Shown: positions 1 to 11,473, counted from the stretch's first letter. The stretch is DNA of 64,000 bases from Vreelandella sulfidaeris (GCA_007182875.1 AP019514.1:3224001-3288000), one strand, 5' to 3'. A program made the numbers and translations. The notes: generated by a model not told the origin, from the sequence alone.

Positions 1-1
1 G

Positions 2-699
2 GTGAAACTGCGTATTTTCTGGTCGGCAGTGATCGGTTTGATCACCATTGCCCTGCTCATGGCTGGCGGCTTAAATGCACTGCAGAGCGCCGTTGTCATT
101 ACTGCATTGCCGTTCTCTGTGGTGATTTTTGCGGTGATGATTGGTATGTATAAAGCCTTGAAATTGGAAGGCAGCAAGGCCGATGCGCGCCGGATGATCG
201 CAGGCAGTGCCCCAGGGGGCGATTGGAAAGAGCGCTTGGACCGTGCGTTAGATACGTCTAACCGTGCGGGTGCCGCCGCTACGATTGAGCACGCTATTCG
301 CCCAGCGATGACTCAGTTCGCTCAGGAGCTTGAAAGCCGAGGCCAAACCGCCAACGTGACCGAAGAGCGTGTTGAGGGAGAATCCTTATCCAACCTGATG
401 CTACAGGTCGATTTTGGCGAGGCCACCAGTTTTGTCTACCAGGTATGCCCGCACCGTATGCGTACCCCCAGCTTCATCCAGGCGGATGATGACTTCTATG
501 TACGCCTGGACGTCTACCTGGCAGAAGGGGGACAGGATAAAGACCTTAACGGTTATACCCGTGGTCAGGTGATTGGTGACTTGGTGGCCGAGTACGAACG
601 CCACCTACATTTCCCTAACCCCTGGCAGGTCAGCAGATGGGCCATGTGCAGGCGATGCCCGGCACGATCGGCGAACCACCTGAAAATGCTCAGATGTAA
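2..699 (+). CDS. BCCT-family (betaine/choline/carnitine) transporter, C-terminal part
   Basis: This is the end of a sodium- or proton-coupled osmolyte transporter of the BCCT family; the gene starts before the window. What is visible is the last membrane segment (FWSAVIGLITIALLMAGG), the stretch LNALQSAVVITALPFSVV that is typical of BCCT proteins, and a long cytoplasmic C-terminal domain of the BetT type ending near YERHLHF. The reading frame breaks near 622. In the shifted frame the protein continues as LAGQQMGHVQAMPG and stops with TAA at 697-699, which fits BetT-like C-termini better than the unshifted frame stopping at 715. Import of choline or betaine is the family role; the substrate cannot be decided from this fragment. 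Confidence 0.85.
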
Positions 700-724
700 C
701 AGCATCCGTATCTAGCGCACCTAC

Positions 725-750
725 AATCCCGGCTCATGCCGGGATTTTTG
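725..750 (+). terminator. Rho-independent terminator of the BCCT gene
   Basis: An AATCCCGGC/GCCGGGATT stem with a short loop is followed by a run of five T, 25 bases after the BCCT stop. Confidence 0.85.
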
Positions 751-846
751 TGTGCAAATGATAGCGCGACTAACGCCTTGTTGTGCAAATTTCAGTGCAG
801 GCGTAGCGTAATGGCTTGTTTCCCCTATTTTTAGGAGGCTGGCCCT

Positions 847-2597
847 ATGTCCCGTGTCCATCGACCTTCGGGATACGTTTTCCCAATGCCTGGCAGCGCC
901 TTACTCAGCGCCTGGCGTGAAGGTTACTCGTTGGGAAAATTTAAGCGCGATGTGTTGGCAGGGCTGACGATTGGCGTGGTGGCTGTTCCACTATCCATGG
1001 CGCTAGCGATTGCCACCGGCGTGCCGCCTCAGCACGGGTTATACACCGCTATCGTCGCGGGGGCGGTGATTGCATTAGCTGGCGGCTCACGATTTAACAT
1101 TTCCGGCCCCACCGCTGCCTTCGTGGTCATTCTATTTCCCATCGTAGCCAACCATGGCTTGGGCGGGCTGCTGATTGCTACCTTTATGGCCGGCGCTATT
1201 TTGGTGGCACTGGGGCTTTCGCGGTTGGGCAGTCTGATTCAGTACGTGCCCTACCCGGTGATTCTGGGCTTTACAGCGGGCATCGGGGTAGTAATTGCGC
1301 TTCTTCAATTGCCCGATTTTCTGGGTTTAACCGGTGTCGAACTAGGCGACAGCACCCTGCATAATCTCATGTTGATTGGCCAAGCACTGCCCTCCCTGTC
1401 GCTGGCGGAAATCAGCGTGGGGCTCGTCACCTTGGCATCACTGTTAGTCTGGCCGCGCTTAAAAACACCTGTGCCGGCCCCGCTAGTAGGTTTAGCGATG
1501 GGCACGCTGGCTGCCTCGCTATTGCTAATGGTTGGCGTTGAGGTCGACACTATCGCCTCGCGATTTAGTTGGGAGTACCAGGGTGAAAGCGGCAACGGTA
1601 TTCCACCCTTCGCACCTAGTTTTATCGCCCCTTGGCATTTCCCGGGGGCGGATGGCACGCCGCTGGTAATCAATCTTGCGTTGATTCAGGCGCTGCTCGG
1701 CCCGGCGCTGGCGATCGCCTTACTCGCAGCGATTGAATCATTGCTGTGCGCCGTCGTCGCTGACGGCTTAACTCGTACACGTCACGACCCTAACGTCGAA
1801 CTGATTGGCCAAGGGATCGGCAACCTAGTGGTGCCCTTCTTCGGTGGCATTACCGCAACGGCAGCGCTTGCCCGCACAGCCACCAATGTCAAAAGCGGCG
1901 CTTGTTCGCCTATTGCCGCTTTAGTGCACGCGTTGGTGGTGTTGCTTGCGGTAGTCGCGCTGGCGGGAGTGCTTGGTTTCGTCCCCATGGCCGCCTTAGC
2001 CGCGCTGTTATTCATTATTGCTTGGAACATGAGCGAGGCGCGCCACTTTATGCATACGCTGAGAAGCGCCCCGCCAGCGATGTGTCGGTGCTGGTAATCT
2101 GCTTCGCACTTACGGTTGTTTTCGACATGGTGATCGCCGTGGCCGTGGGTATTGGCCTAGCCGCCGCCCTGTTTATCCGCCGTATGGCACAGCTAACCAA
2201 TACTCAGCGCTTGGCAACGCCTTCCACGGGCGAACACTTCCCACCGGAAGTAGCGCTCTACAAAATCAGTGGCCCTTTGTTTTTTGGCGCGGCAGAAAAA
2301 GCCATCGCGACGCTGCGAGTGATTGATCACAGCGTACGGATAGTCGTTCTGGATATGCGCGACGTACCTAGCCTGGATACCACGGCCTTGGTCGCGCTGG
2401 ACACGCTCCGCCGGGAGCTTGGTGAGCAAGGTGTCGGGGTAATATTTGTTGGTTTGCCGCCGCGCATGGCAATGAAACTAAAGCGTGCAGGCATTCGCCG
2501 TGAAGCAGGCAAATTAGCGGTCGTGAGCCACCTTACCCACGCCGCGCGCATGGCGCGGCGCTGGCTAGGTCGCGAGACTCCTGCGAAGGCTAAATAA
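847..2597 (+). CDS. dauA: SulP-family anion transporter with STAS domain (DauA-like), frameshifted
   Basis: Inner-membrane SLC26/SulP transporter. The N-terminal membrane domain contains LAGLTIGVVAVPLSMALAIA and FNISGPTAAFVVIL, both close to E. coli DauA (a C4-dicarboxylate transporter). The C-terminal STAS domain runs from about 2240 (PEVALYKISGPLFFGAAEKA) to the end. The frame breaks near 2070-2085 at a C-rich stretch (the frame change fits one missing base); the last membrane segments continue in the other frame as SDVSVLVICFALTVVFDM. A strong AGGAGG site lies 9 bases before the ATG. Total length (about 583 residues) is normal for the family. The substrate could be a dicarboxylate, sulfate or bicarbonate; DauA is the closest resemblance I can see. 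Confidence 0.88.
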
Positions 2598-2628
2598 CAG
2601 CTATGCTATGACAATGTCGGAATTAAAA

Positions 2629-2648
2629 AGGGGGATTTTTATCCCCCT
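2629..2648. terminator. Bidirectional terminator between dauA and adhP
   Basis: A GGGGGAT/ATCCCCC stem with a T4 loop lies between the convergent genes. Read on the minus strand it is followed by five T, so it best serves adhP. Confidence 0.75.
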
Positions 2649-2672
2649 GGTAAGACGTCAATTAGCCCGATG

Positions 2673-3701
2673 TCAGCTAGCCATATCGAGCACGATGCGA
2701 CCCTCTATCTTGCCGTCAATCATGCGCTGGAAGACATCGTTGATATTATCCAGTGTATCCGTTGCTACTGTCGCTTTGACCTTACCCTCGGCGGCGAAAT
2801 CCAGCGCTTCCTGCAGGTCGCTTCGCGTGCCCACGATAGAACCGCGAATGGTGATACCGTTGAGCACCGTGCTGAAAATTGGCAGAGGAAATTCGCCCGG
2901 CGGTAGGCCATTAAGCACCAGTGTGCCGCCGCGGCGTAGCATATTCTGGGCCTGATCAAATGCTTTCGGCGACACCGCCGTCACCAATGCCCCGTGAGCG
3001 CCGCCAATGGTTTTCTTCAGGTACATCGCTGGGTCGGTTTTCATAGCATTAACGGTTATTGTGGCGCCTAAACGCTCGGCCAGGGCTAGCTTACCGTCAT
3101 CGATATCAACAGCCGCCACATTCAGCCCCATTGCTTTAGCGTACTGCACCGCCATATGGCCCAGGCCACCAATGCCCGAAATCACCACCCACTGGCCGGG
3201 GCGGGTATCGGTCATTTTCAAGCCCTTATAAACCGTTACTCCCGCGCATAGTACCGGGGCTATTTCGATGAAATCGACGGCATCCGGCAGGCGCCCTACA
3301 TAGCCTGCATCCGCTAGAGTGTAGTCCGCAAACCCGCCGTTAACGCTGTAGCCAGTATTTTGCTGGGACTCGCACAGGGTCTCCCAACCGCCTAAGCAGT
3401 GCTCGCAGTAGCCGCAGGCCGAGTAGAGCCAGGGCACACCGATGCGATCACCCTCTTTGACGTGAGAAACACCTTCACCTACCGCCACGATATGCCCAAC
3501 GCCTTCGTGCCCGGGAATAAACGGTGGCGAGGGTTTTACCGGCCAATCACCGTGAGCGGCGTGTAAATCGGTGTGGCAAACCCCAGAGGCCGCCACTTTC
3601 ATCAATACTTCGCCCTGCTTAGGACGAGGCACATCGACTTCTTCTATAGATAACGGCTGGCCAAACTCACGAACGACCGCCGCGCGCATTGTGCTATCCA
3701 T
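2673..3701 (-). CDS. adhP: Zinc-dependent alcohol dehydrogenase AdhP
   Basis: Cytoplasmic NAD-dependent medium-chain alcohol dehydrogenase, 342 residues, uninterrupted. Catalytic zinc ligands are visible in GVCHTDLH (Cys and the following residues) and [12 protein letters not shown]. The structural zinc loop is [15 protein letters not shown] with its four cysteines. The Rossmann motif [13 protein letters not shown] lies at about residue 175, and the acidic VDIDDGK that follows favours NAD. AGGAG precedes the ATG by about 7 bases. It lies about 120 bases downstream of the acetaldehyde dehydrogenase gene on the same strand, suggesting ethanol/acetaldehyde interconversion. A separate hairpin sits between the two genes, so they may be transcribed separately. 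Confidence 0.95.
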   Translation of the reverse strand: MDSTMRAAVVREFGQPLSIEEVDVPRPKQGEVLMKVAASGVCHTDLHAAHGDWPVKPSPPFIPGHEGVGHIVAVGEGVSHVKEGDRIGVPWLYSACGYCEHCLGGWETLCESQQNTGYSVNGGFADYTLADAGYVGRLPDAVDFIEIAPVLCAGVTVYKGLKMTDTRPGQWVVISGIGGLGHMAVQYAKAMGLNVAAVDIDDGKLALAERLGATITVNAMKTDPAMYLKKTIGGAHGALVTAVSPKAFDQAQNMLRRGGTLVLNGLPPGEFPLPIFSTVLNGITIRGSIVGTRSDLQEALDFAAEGKVKATVATDTLDNINDVFQRMIDGKIEGRIVLDMAS

Positions 3702-3781
3702 GATGCAACTCCTATGGTTTTCGATACGGCAGTTTAATGACTGCTCTTATCGGTAGAGTCAGCGTCGGGGGGACTGACAGT

Positions 3782-3806
3782 ACCGCCCGGCAAACCACCG
3801 GGCGGT
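3782..3806. terminator. Hairpin between exaC and adhP
   Basis: A perfect ACCGCCCGG/CCGGGCGGT stem with a 7-base loop lies just after the exaC stop. No long T run follows on either strand, so it may be an mRNA-end or processing hairpin rather than a classical terminator. Confidence 0.55.
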
Positions 3807-3823
3807 ATGGCTAGCAGAGCGGC

Positions 3824-5345
3824 TTAGAAGAAGCCCAGCGGGTTGATGTCGTAACTGACCAGCAGGTTTTTGGTTTGCTGGTAATGCTCAAGGGCGACTT
3901 TGTGAGTTTCGCGGCCAACGCCGGATTTCTTGTAGCCACCGAAGGCCGCGTGGGCGGGATACTGGTGGTAGCAGTTGGTCCACACGCGACCCGCTTGAAT
4001 GCCACGCCCCATGCGGAAGGCGACATTAATGTCACGGCTCCACACGCCAGCGCCCAGGCCGAACTCGGTGTCGTTGGCAATCGCTAGCGCCTCTTCCTCA
4101 TCTTTGAAGGTAGTGACTGCGACTACCGGGCCAAAGATCTCTTCCTGGAAAACGCGCATCTGGTTGTTGCCCTTCAGCAGCGTGGGCTGAATGTAGTAAC
4201 CGCTGTTGATGCTGTCGTCCATGGTCTCTTTATTGCCGCCGGTGAGAAACTCTGCACCTTCTTCGCGGGCGATATCCATGTAGGACATGATCTTGTCGAA
4301 CTGCTCTTGGGAGGCCTGTGCACCCACCTGCACATCGGTATCTAACGGGTTGCCGCGCTTGATAGTTTGGGTGCGCTCGATCACCTTGGCCATGAACTCA
4401 TCGTACATGCTTTCTTGTATCAACGCCCGCGAAGGGCAAGTGCATACTTCGCCTTGGTTAAAGAACGCCAGCACCAACCCCTCCACCGCCTTATCTATAA
4501 ACGTCGGCTCGGCATTCATAATATCGGCAAAGTAGATGTTAGGGGATTTACCACCTAACTCGACGGTCGATGGGATAATGTTTTCCGCCGCGCATTTTAG
4601 AATATGCGCACCGACAGGGGTGGAGCCGGTGAAGGCGATCTTGGCGATACGCTTGCTGCTGGCCAATGCCTGACCCGCTTCTGCGCCAAAACCATTGACG
4701 ATATTGAGCACGCCTGGCGGTAGCAGGTCGCCAATCACTTCCATCACTTTCAGAATCGAGGCAGGGGTTTGCTCGGCAGGTTTAAGGATCACACAATTAC
4801 CCGCCGCCAGAGCAGGTGCGAGCTTCCAGGCGGCCATAAGGATCGGGAAGTTCCAGGGAATAATTTGCCCCACCACGCCCAGCGGCTCGTGGAAATGATA
4901 GGAGACGGTGTTGGCGTCGATATCTGCCGCAGTGCCTTCCTGCGAGCGTAAGCAGCCCGCAAAGTAGCGGAAGTGGTCAACCGCCAAGGGAATATCAGCA
5001 TTGAGGGTTTCGCGTACTGCTTTACCGTTATCCCACGTTTCAGCTACCGCGAGCATTTCCAAATTTTGCTCAATGCGGTCAGCGATTTTTAGCAGAATAT
5101 TGCTACGCTCTTGAACAGACGTTTTTCCCCAAGCAGGTGCCGCCTTATGAGCTGCGTCCAGGGCTTTATCAATATCTTCAGCCGAGGGAGCGGGGAATTT
5201 CGCAAAAGACATGACCATTGACAGGGCTAATATTGTCAAAGTACTGACCTTTCACCGGGGCAACAAATTCACCGCCGATATAGTTACCGTAGCGTTTTTC
5301 AAACGACACCACAGAACCGGTATCACCAGGGTTGGCGTAGATCAT
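3824..5345 (-). CDS. exaC: NAD-dependent acetaldehyde dehydrogenase (ExaC/AldB type), frameshifted
   Basis: Oxidises acetaldehyde and related aldehydes to acids. About 506 residues, the usual length for ExaC. The true N-terminus is [20 protein letters not shown] from an ATG at 5343-5345 preceded by AGGAG; the frame then breaks near 5190 at a C-rich stretch and resumes at [20 protein letters not shown]. Seen: [20 protein letters not shown], the NAD-binding [11 protein letters not shown], the general base in [10 protein letters not shown], and the nucleophilic cysteine in [12 protein letters not shown]. The Cys-X-Cys arrangement is typical of the AldB/ExaC group. It is divergent from the response regulator gene at 5462, so the roughly 115-base gap should hold both promoters. 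In Pseudomonas aeruginosa, ExaC is induced through the ErbR/ErcS regulators, whose relatives lie next door here. Confidence 0.93.
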
Positions 5346-5461
5346 TGTATAGCTCCTGAGTATTATGATTATTAAAGGTGCTTTGACAGTGTTGTTCAGT
5401 AAAGCAAATGGCGATATAGCCCGATAGCAGGATTAGCCCTCATCCCTTGGTAGGAGACGCC

Positions 5462-6141
5462 ATGTATTCCCTGTTGGTGGCAGATGACCATCCACTGTTT
5501 CGCGATGCGCTACAGGCCGTGGTGAGTAGCGGCCTGGCGAATAGCCAACTACTGGAAGCGGAGAGCCTCGCTGATGCGATAACGCTGGTGGAACAGCACA
5601 CTGAGCTGGATTTGCTTTTGCTGGACTTAAGCCTACCGGATGCCGAGGGGCTGGAAGGACTAACCCGCCTGCGCGAGGGAATTCCCCCTGGCTGCCGGTA
5701 GCGATTGTGTCTGCACACCAAGAGCGACAATTAGTGCTTGATGCCATTACCTTGGGCGCGGTGGGCTATATACCCAAATCCACGCCGCGGGTGGCATTGC
5801 TGGTGGCGTTAACGCAGATTCTTGAAGGCCAGCTCTACCTGCCACCCGACATTATGCGCCGTCCGGCGCCGCGTGTTGCTTCGGCCTCACTTACCGCTAG
5901 CGCCATGGCTACCAGTGAGCGCTTGGCGCGTTTAACCGAGAAACAGTTGGCGGTATTGGTTTGCCTGACCAAAGGGATGTCAAATAAGCAGATTGCCCGA
6001 GAGCTATCGATTGCTGAAACCACCGTTAAAACTCACGTATCGGCGATTTTACGCAAACTAAACGCTACCAGCCGGGTCCATGCGATCGTGATCGCAGGCG
6101 AGGAAGATTTAAGTTTTTATCAGGCCAAACTCGCTCACTAG
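5462..6141 (+). CDS. LuxR-type response regulator (AgmR/ErbR-like), frameshifted
   Basis: Two-component transcription factor of about 226 residues. The receiver domain starts MYSLLVADDHPLFRDAL, with the phosphoacceptor Asp in LDLLLLDLSLPDAEG. The LuxR helix-turn-helix is in the last 70 residues (GMSNKQIARELSIAETTVKT). The frame breaks near 5690 at a run of five C (one base missing); the correct continuation is LPVAIVSAHQERQLVLDAIT. The ATG at 5462 has TAGGAG 6 bases upstream. The stop overlaps the stop of the convergent kinase gene by 4 bases. Resemblance and neighbours (exaC, NosP, NahK-like kinase) point to the ErbR/AgmR group that controls ethanol oxidation genes in Pseudomonas; that assignment is inferred. 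Confidence 0.88.
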
Positions 6142-7531
6142 CTTTTATTTAGCAGGGTGCCAAGCAGCATACGAAGCCGCAGTGGCTTTAACGGTTTGAG
6201 TAGACAATGCATACCCGCTTCGCGGGTAGTGCGCTTAATTTCTGCTTCATGATTAGCCGTAATCACTACAGATGCCAAGCCAGGGTATCGGCGCTGCAGC
6301 CGTGCGGCCAAACCGATGCCGGTTTCGCGATGTTCGCCCAAATGATAATCGACCAGTAGCACCTCGGGGCGCTCACCATCGCTGGCGGCCTCTAAGGCAG
6401 AGACGGTGGCTGCTGCGCGCACCCGGCACCTAACTGCCCAGCAGCGCCTGCATCCCTTCAAGAATAGCCAAGTCATCATCAATCACCCAAACGACACAGC
6501 CATGTAAGGGATCTATCTCTTCAGGTGACGAGGGGTCGCTTTTTTTGAGCAGTGCTGTGGTCAAGACGGCCTCTGCGTAAGGCACGGTGATCGAAAACAG
6601 TGCTCCCTCGCCGGGGCGTGATGTGAGAGATACGGGCTGTTCCAGCATGGTACTGATGCGGTCAACGATAGCTAGCCCCAAACCTAAACCGCGGCTGTGC
6701 GCACTATTCACTTGGTTAGCACGCCGAAACTCCAGAAAGATTGCTTCGCGCTGCTGCTCTGGGATACCGGGGCCGGTATCACCGACCATAATTTCCAATC
6801 CATCCCGGCGACGCCGACAGCCCAGCAGTACGCGTCCATGCTCGGTATAACGCACTGCATTACTTAGGAAGTTTCGAATCACCCGTGCCAGCAGCGCTAA
6901 GTCGGATTCAATCACCGTACTGGATGGCACGTAATGCAATGCCAAACCACGCACCCCGGCCACTTGGCGGTACTCCTCTGCCAACGCGTCCAATAATGTG
7001 CTCACCGCAAACGGTGCTTTATCGGCGTGTAATACCCCAGCATCCAAGCGTGAGATATCCACAAGTGTTCCCAGTAATCCTTCGACATCTTTTAAAGAGC
7101 GACCGATATGCCCCACCAGTGCTTGCGATGCATCAGGAAGCGCATGGGTTTCCAAGGCACTGGCAAATAGTCTGGCTGCATTTAACGGCTGCAGCAGGTC
7201 GTGGCTAACCGCTGCTAAAAACTTGGTTTTAGAAAGATTAGCCGCTTCGGCTTCGGCTTTGGCAGCCGACAAGCGCGTGTTAACTTGCCCCAACTCATCT
7301 AACGCACGATGTAATGCATCAGTGCGCTCCCCGAACCTGTTCAGCGAGCAAGACCGAACGCTCGAAAGCGGCATAAGGGGCAGTGTCGGCACTGCCGCCC
7401 GTTTCCACTCGTTCCATCAGCGCGTGGCAGACCTTACGCAGGCGACGGTTCTCTTCGCGTAACGTCTCCTCGCTTGTCGCTTGAGCGTCACCCACCGCGT
7501 TAGTAGCGGTCGAAAGCTGGAAGAGATCCAA
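6138..7531 (-). CDS. NahK/ErcS-like hybrid histidine kinase with receiver domain, frameshifted
   Basis: Hybrid sensor kinase, about 464 residues. A short coiled N-terminus (LREENRRLRKVCHALMERVE) leads to the phosphoacceptor box FLAAVSHDLLQPLNAARLF, the N box NFLSNAVRYT, the G boxes GDTGPGIPE and GLGLGLAI, and a C-terminal receiver domain with VLLVDYHLGEH. The H box with DLLQPLNAARLF is characteristic of the NahK/ErcS family. Frames break near 7330 (after LLAEQVR; the continuation is ERTDALHRALDEL) and near 6440. No PAS domain is evident. The start appears to be TTG at 7531, overlapping the FIST gene by 32 bases. In P. aeruginosa NahK is inhibited by the NO sensor NosP and phosphorylates HptB; a similar role here is inferred from the gene pair. 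Confidence 0.87.
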
Positions 7532-8667
7532 ACGCCACCCCCGTAAACGTTTGATTCACATGCATACCATGATGTTGCTCACCGTAGGTATTGAACCCTA
7601 CAACCCCTGCTTGGCGCAGCAGCTGCGACGCTTGTTCTACATGCTCTAGCGCTTCAAGCTCCATACGGCGTAGAAAACAGTCACAGCCAATAATCACGCT
7701 AGGCGTACCCAGCCTAGCGCTCACCCCAGCAAGCATTATTTTTAGGTTTTCGAGTAATGGTGTCGATTGCATAGCCGTCAGCACAATGCCGTTTTCCACC
7801 GCACAGTAAAAGCTCAGACTACCGTCGCTATGCACACGCTGTATGGAGCGCACGTAGTGCTGCCCACCAATACGGACAGCTAATGGGTGGCGGGCAAATA
7901 TCACTGCGCTGAGCTGCTCTGGTGCAACACCGACCAAGTCGGCGTACACCTGCGCGGCGGGTAAACCATTGAGTTCAATTACCCGCCGACGCTCACGATT
8001 CACCCTCAGTCACCACCAGCTTATGAGTTAACGGGGTTAAATGATGAGTTGAAAACACTTCAAAAGGGAGCCGGGTATTAACCATGACCACAACAGCCGC
8101 ATGGCTATGGAAGCGCCCGGCAGTGTAAACATGGGTATGACTAAGATGATTATCGTCGCCCGCTGAGCCGCCAAAGCTAGGTATATGCCCCAACGCAGCA
8201 TCTAAGGTGGCGAGCACTTGCTCTTCACGGCTGGATAAACCATCCAGTAACGTTAATACAAAGCTATGTTCGTTGATTGGCGCGATGGTTTGTCGGCGGC
8301 AGCGCGCCAGCAGCCCATCCACCAGCGGCTGGGCGTGGGTCAATTCAAAATGGTCCAGGTCATCAATGAGCGCCGTTTCGACAGCAAACAGGCGCCGATC
8401 AAACCCCATCGCCACAATGGAGCCCCGGTCGTAACCGAGTGGGGTAATTTCCCCAGCCGTTGTACAGCCACTTAGCGGCGTTGAGGGAAAGTGGCTTTCC
8501 AGCGCGTCTGCCAGTCCCGCTAAATCATACTCCGCACTACAGAAAAACAGCACAAACCCCAAATGATCGTGCCATAAAGCGTCGGCTAGCTCAGCCGCTG
8601 CGTGGTCCGCATTGGTATGCTGACTGGCCGCAGTGAGAATACCTTGCTCAACCTGATAAGTGGTCAC
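7500..8667 (-). CDS. FIST-domain sensor protein, NosP-like, frameshifted
   Basis: About 388 residues: FIST_N (CTTAGEITPLGYDRGSIVAMGF, LTLLDGLSSREEQVL, PSFGGSAGDD) followed by FIST_C (NGLPAAQVYADLVG through GFNTYGEQHHG). The frame breaks once near 8000 between TEGES and RERRRVIELNG. The GTG at 8667 is preceded by GAGAGGTGG and lies within the end of the hybrid-kinase gene (20-base overlap); the 3' end overlaps the NahK-like gene. FIST proteins paired with NahK-type kinases in proteobacteria are the NosP haem proteins that sense nitric oxide. Direct haem binding cannot be proven from sequence alone. Confidence 0.87.
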
Positions 8668-10888
8668 GACACCACCTCTCCAACGCGGAATGCGTATGCG
8701 CCGCTGTAAGTCTTATGGTACTGAACATCTCATCGAGTTGGCTGAAGGTGGCCCGCTCCGTATTGGCTAATGTTTCAAGTTGCTTCGCCAACTCAGCAAG
8801 TTGTTCGGCCCCCATGCTCACTGATTCGCCGCGCAACTGGTGCGCCAGGCGCATAACTTGCTGTTCATGCTCCGGCGTGAATGGCTTTACAGCTAAACAA
8901 GCAGCCAGTTGAGCAGAATAGTTGCTTACTTGCTGTTGATAAAGCATGACCAGTTGGCCCAGGCTCGCTTCCCCTAGGGCCGTTTTCAGGCTGGCAAGCG
9001 TATCGACATTAAGCAACGATGGCGCCCCAGTTAGCGCTTTAGGCACCTCTAATGCCGGTGCAGTGCCTTCGTCTGGGGATGCAAAAGCTGCACTGCCAGC
9101 ACATTACTTAACGCTGAGAGTGACAGCGGCTTGGTAATGTAATCGTCCATACCGGCAGCCAGGCAGCGTTGGCGGTCATCTTCAGCACCACCAGCCGTCA
9201 TGGCAACGATGGGAACATTTGCCAACCATCCACCCTGCTCGCGTAATCGCTGAGTGACGATCAAACCACTCATGTCAGGCAACTGAATATCCATAAAGAT
9301 AAGCTGCACTTGCTGTGACTGGACCATCGCCAGAGCGTCATGACCATTCTCAGCCCAGACCACCTCGCACCCTAGACGTGACAATAAGCCAACAGCGACT
9401 TTGCGATTGACGGCGTTGTCCTCCACTAGCAGCAATGTTGTCCCGGAAAAATCTCGCTTAGGGGCTGAGGGCAGCGACATTAATACGGGATCAGCATCGA
9501 CTAAAGGTAACTCACACCAAAAGGTACTCCCCCTGACCTACTTGGCTCTTAACCCCTAACCGTCCCTGCATGGCTTCGCTTAGCCGTTTGCAAATCGCCA
9601 GCCCTAGCCCAGTTCCACCAAAACGCCTTGCCACCGACTCATCTGCTTGGTGAAAGGCTCAAAGAGACGCTCTTGCTGCTGTTCGCTCACACCACAGCCT
9701 GTATCAATCACCTCGAATAACAGCCGTTCCACCGTTGAAGACACTTTAACGCTAACGTCACCCGGTCGGTGAACTTGATCGCATTTGCGATCAAGTTCAG
9801 CAGTATTACCGTAAACGGCCTGCATCGACCAACACCCACTCAGGCACCAGCGGATCAACGTAAACACGCAGTGGCAATCCTTTGCCGTTGCCCTGGGCGC
9901 AAGCAGCAACACCACACTATCGATAAGTGGTTTGAGTTGCGTGGGCGCTGTTTCAAGGGTCAGATGACCTGCTTCGATTTTAGAAAAATCGAGGATCTCA
10001 TTGATCATTGCCAGCAATTGATTGGCGCTATCGTGAATCGTGTGGGCGTAATCTTCTATTTGTGCAGGGCTTGTCGACTCGCGTAGTAGTTCGCTCATGC
10101 CAATAACGCCGTTCAGCGGTGTGCGAATTTCATGGCTAACCATGGCCAAAAAATCTGACTTGGCTTGGTTAGCTGCCTGAGCCTGCTTGGCGGTGACTTC
10201 TAACTGCTGGCCAAGCTGCTCCTGATTGCGCCTTATCGCAGCACTTTCACGCATCTCACGCACCAAGAAGGCAATGACCAAAAGGCTGCCAAACTCATAC
10301 CGACGATCAGGGTCATGAGCAGTTTATAAAGCAGGCTTAGCTGGGCTCGCTCTTCTGTCGCCGACTCTGCCAAATAGCCATTAATCACGATGACCAGTCG
10401 CTCGGTTAGCCGTGTCAACGTCTGTAGATTTTCTTCTAGCGCCGGTACTGGCAGTTGCTCAACTACTTCGTAAGGCTCAAACATACTATCGAGTACATCG
10501 AGCTGCTGTTGGATTTGGCGCAGCAGCTCACTCGCGGTATCGATCTCTTGCAATAAAGTGCTGACTTCTCCCTCATTGAGCAGCGTTATCCGACTGTACA
10601 ACAGCTCAAAGCGCAGGTTTAGCTCATCGTGTGCCGCGGGGTAAGTGGCCCATGCGCTACTGTCAGCAAATGGTTTAACAATTGCACTGCATCACGGTCT
10701 AACTTATAGACAACCCAAGCAGTATCTTCGCGTAGGCTTTGGGTGAGGTTTTCCTGCCGCCAAGCGGCTAACGTAGCGACGACCAACGCCGCGGCCAACA
10801 GTAGGACGGCAATGATAGCCACAAGCTTAAAGCGACGGGGATAACGTAGCAGACTGGCGGCCTGCGTTGTTGAAGCGCTACCGGACAT
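8648..10888 (-). CDS. Membrane hybrid sensor kinase with receiver and HPt domains, several frameshifts
   Basis: About 745 residues once breaks near 10640, 10260, 9850-9770, 9640-9500 and 9050 are bridged. Order: an N-terminal membrane segment ([20 protein letters not shown]), a helical periplasmic sensor region resembling TorS-like domains, a second membrane segment ([18 protein letters not shown]), the H box [20 protein letters not shown], the ATPase region ([20 protein letters not shown]), a receiver domain ([28 protein letters not shown]) and a terminal HPt domain whose histidine lies in [14 protein letters not shown]. It overlaps the upstream Mo-domain gene by 11 bases and the FIST gene by 20, so it is cotranscribed with both. 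Ligand unknown; the HPt could pass phosphate to the LuxR regulator next door. Confidence 0.85.
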
Positions 10889-11391
10889 CAATATGCATGA
10901 CCTGCCATACCGCTCTAAAGCGTATTTTTTCGCTTAACAGCGCTTCATCATGATCAAAGGGATAAAGCACCCATAAAGGACCATATTCACGAATCGGAAT
11001 CGCTTTCTGATCCTTTTGCAAAGCCAGCATAACGTCATACTGTTCGAAATCACTGACCGGTATCTCAGCTTCATAGCCGTTCAGTGCAGCAACATGAACA
11101 GAGTCACTTTGAGCACCTAAGCGCGTTAGCAAATCACGCATCAAAGGGCCACGATAGTGGCTGCTACCTTCTGTCCAGGGCGTACTGGTTTCAAACGAGT
11201 GCTGTGGTAATGCCTCTAACATCTCACGGTCAAACTGCGCTTCACTCCCGACATTTGTATGCTTAATATTCCCGCTAACGGTCAAAATAACAGGCCCGCT
11301 AGGCATCCCTAAGTCATCGCCTGTGTCAGCAATCCCCGCCAGGGGGAGCACTGAACATCAGCACGACCCACCCCATTAACAATGCTTTCAC
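10878..11391 (-). CDS. Periplasmic protein with sulfite-oxidase-like molybdopterin-binding fold
   Basis: About 170 residues. It probably begins at GTG 11389-11391 (GAGGTG upstream) with a signal sequence, KALLMGWVVLMFSA, then a frame break near 11345 at a C run. The mature part (SGPVILTVSGNIKHTNVG, HYRGPLMRDLLTRLGA, IREYGPLWVLYPF) resembles the small oxidoreductase-like molybdopterin-binding domain family often found next to sensor kinases. The visible sequence lacks the cofactor cysteine of true sulfite oxidases, so it is more likely a sensory or partner protein for the kinase that follows (11-base overlap). That role is inferred. Confidence 0.7.
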
Positions 11392-11440
11392 AGTACACAC
11401 CTCACGAAGGGCAACTTACTGGTTCCAATGCCCAAAATAA

Positions 11441-11473
11441 AAGAAGACAGCGTAAAGATTACGCCATCTTCTT
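11441..11473 (-). terminator. Terminator downstream of the DUF2189 gene
   Basis: An AAGAAGA..GCGTAA / TTACGC..TCTTCTT stem with two symmetric internal mismatches; on the minus strand it runs into TTTTATTTT. Confidence 0.75.

Noticed and set aside
3824..5345. exaC as a true pseudogene
   Set aside because: A single shift at a C-rich stretch with all catalytic residues kept; better explained as a sequencing error.
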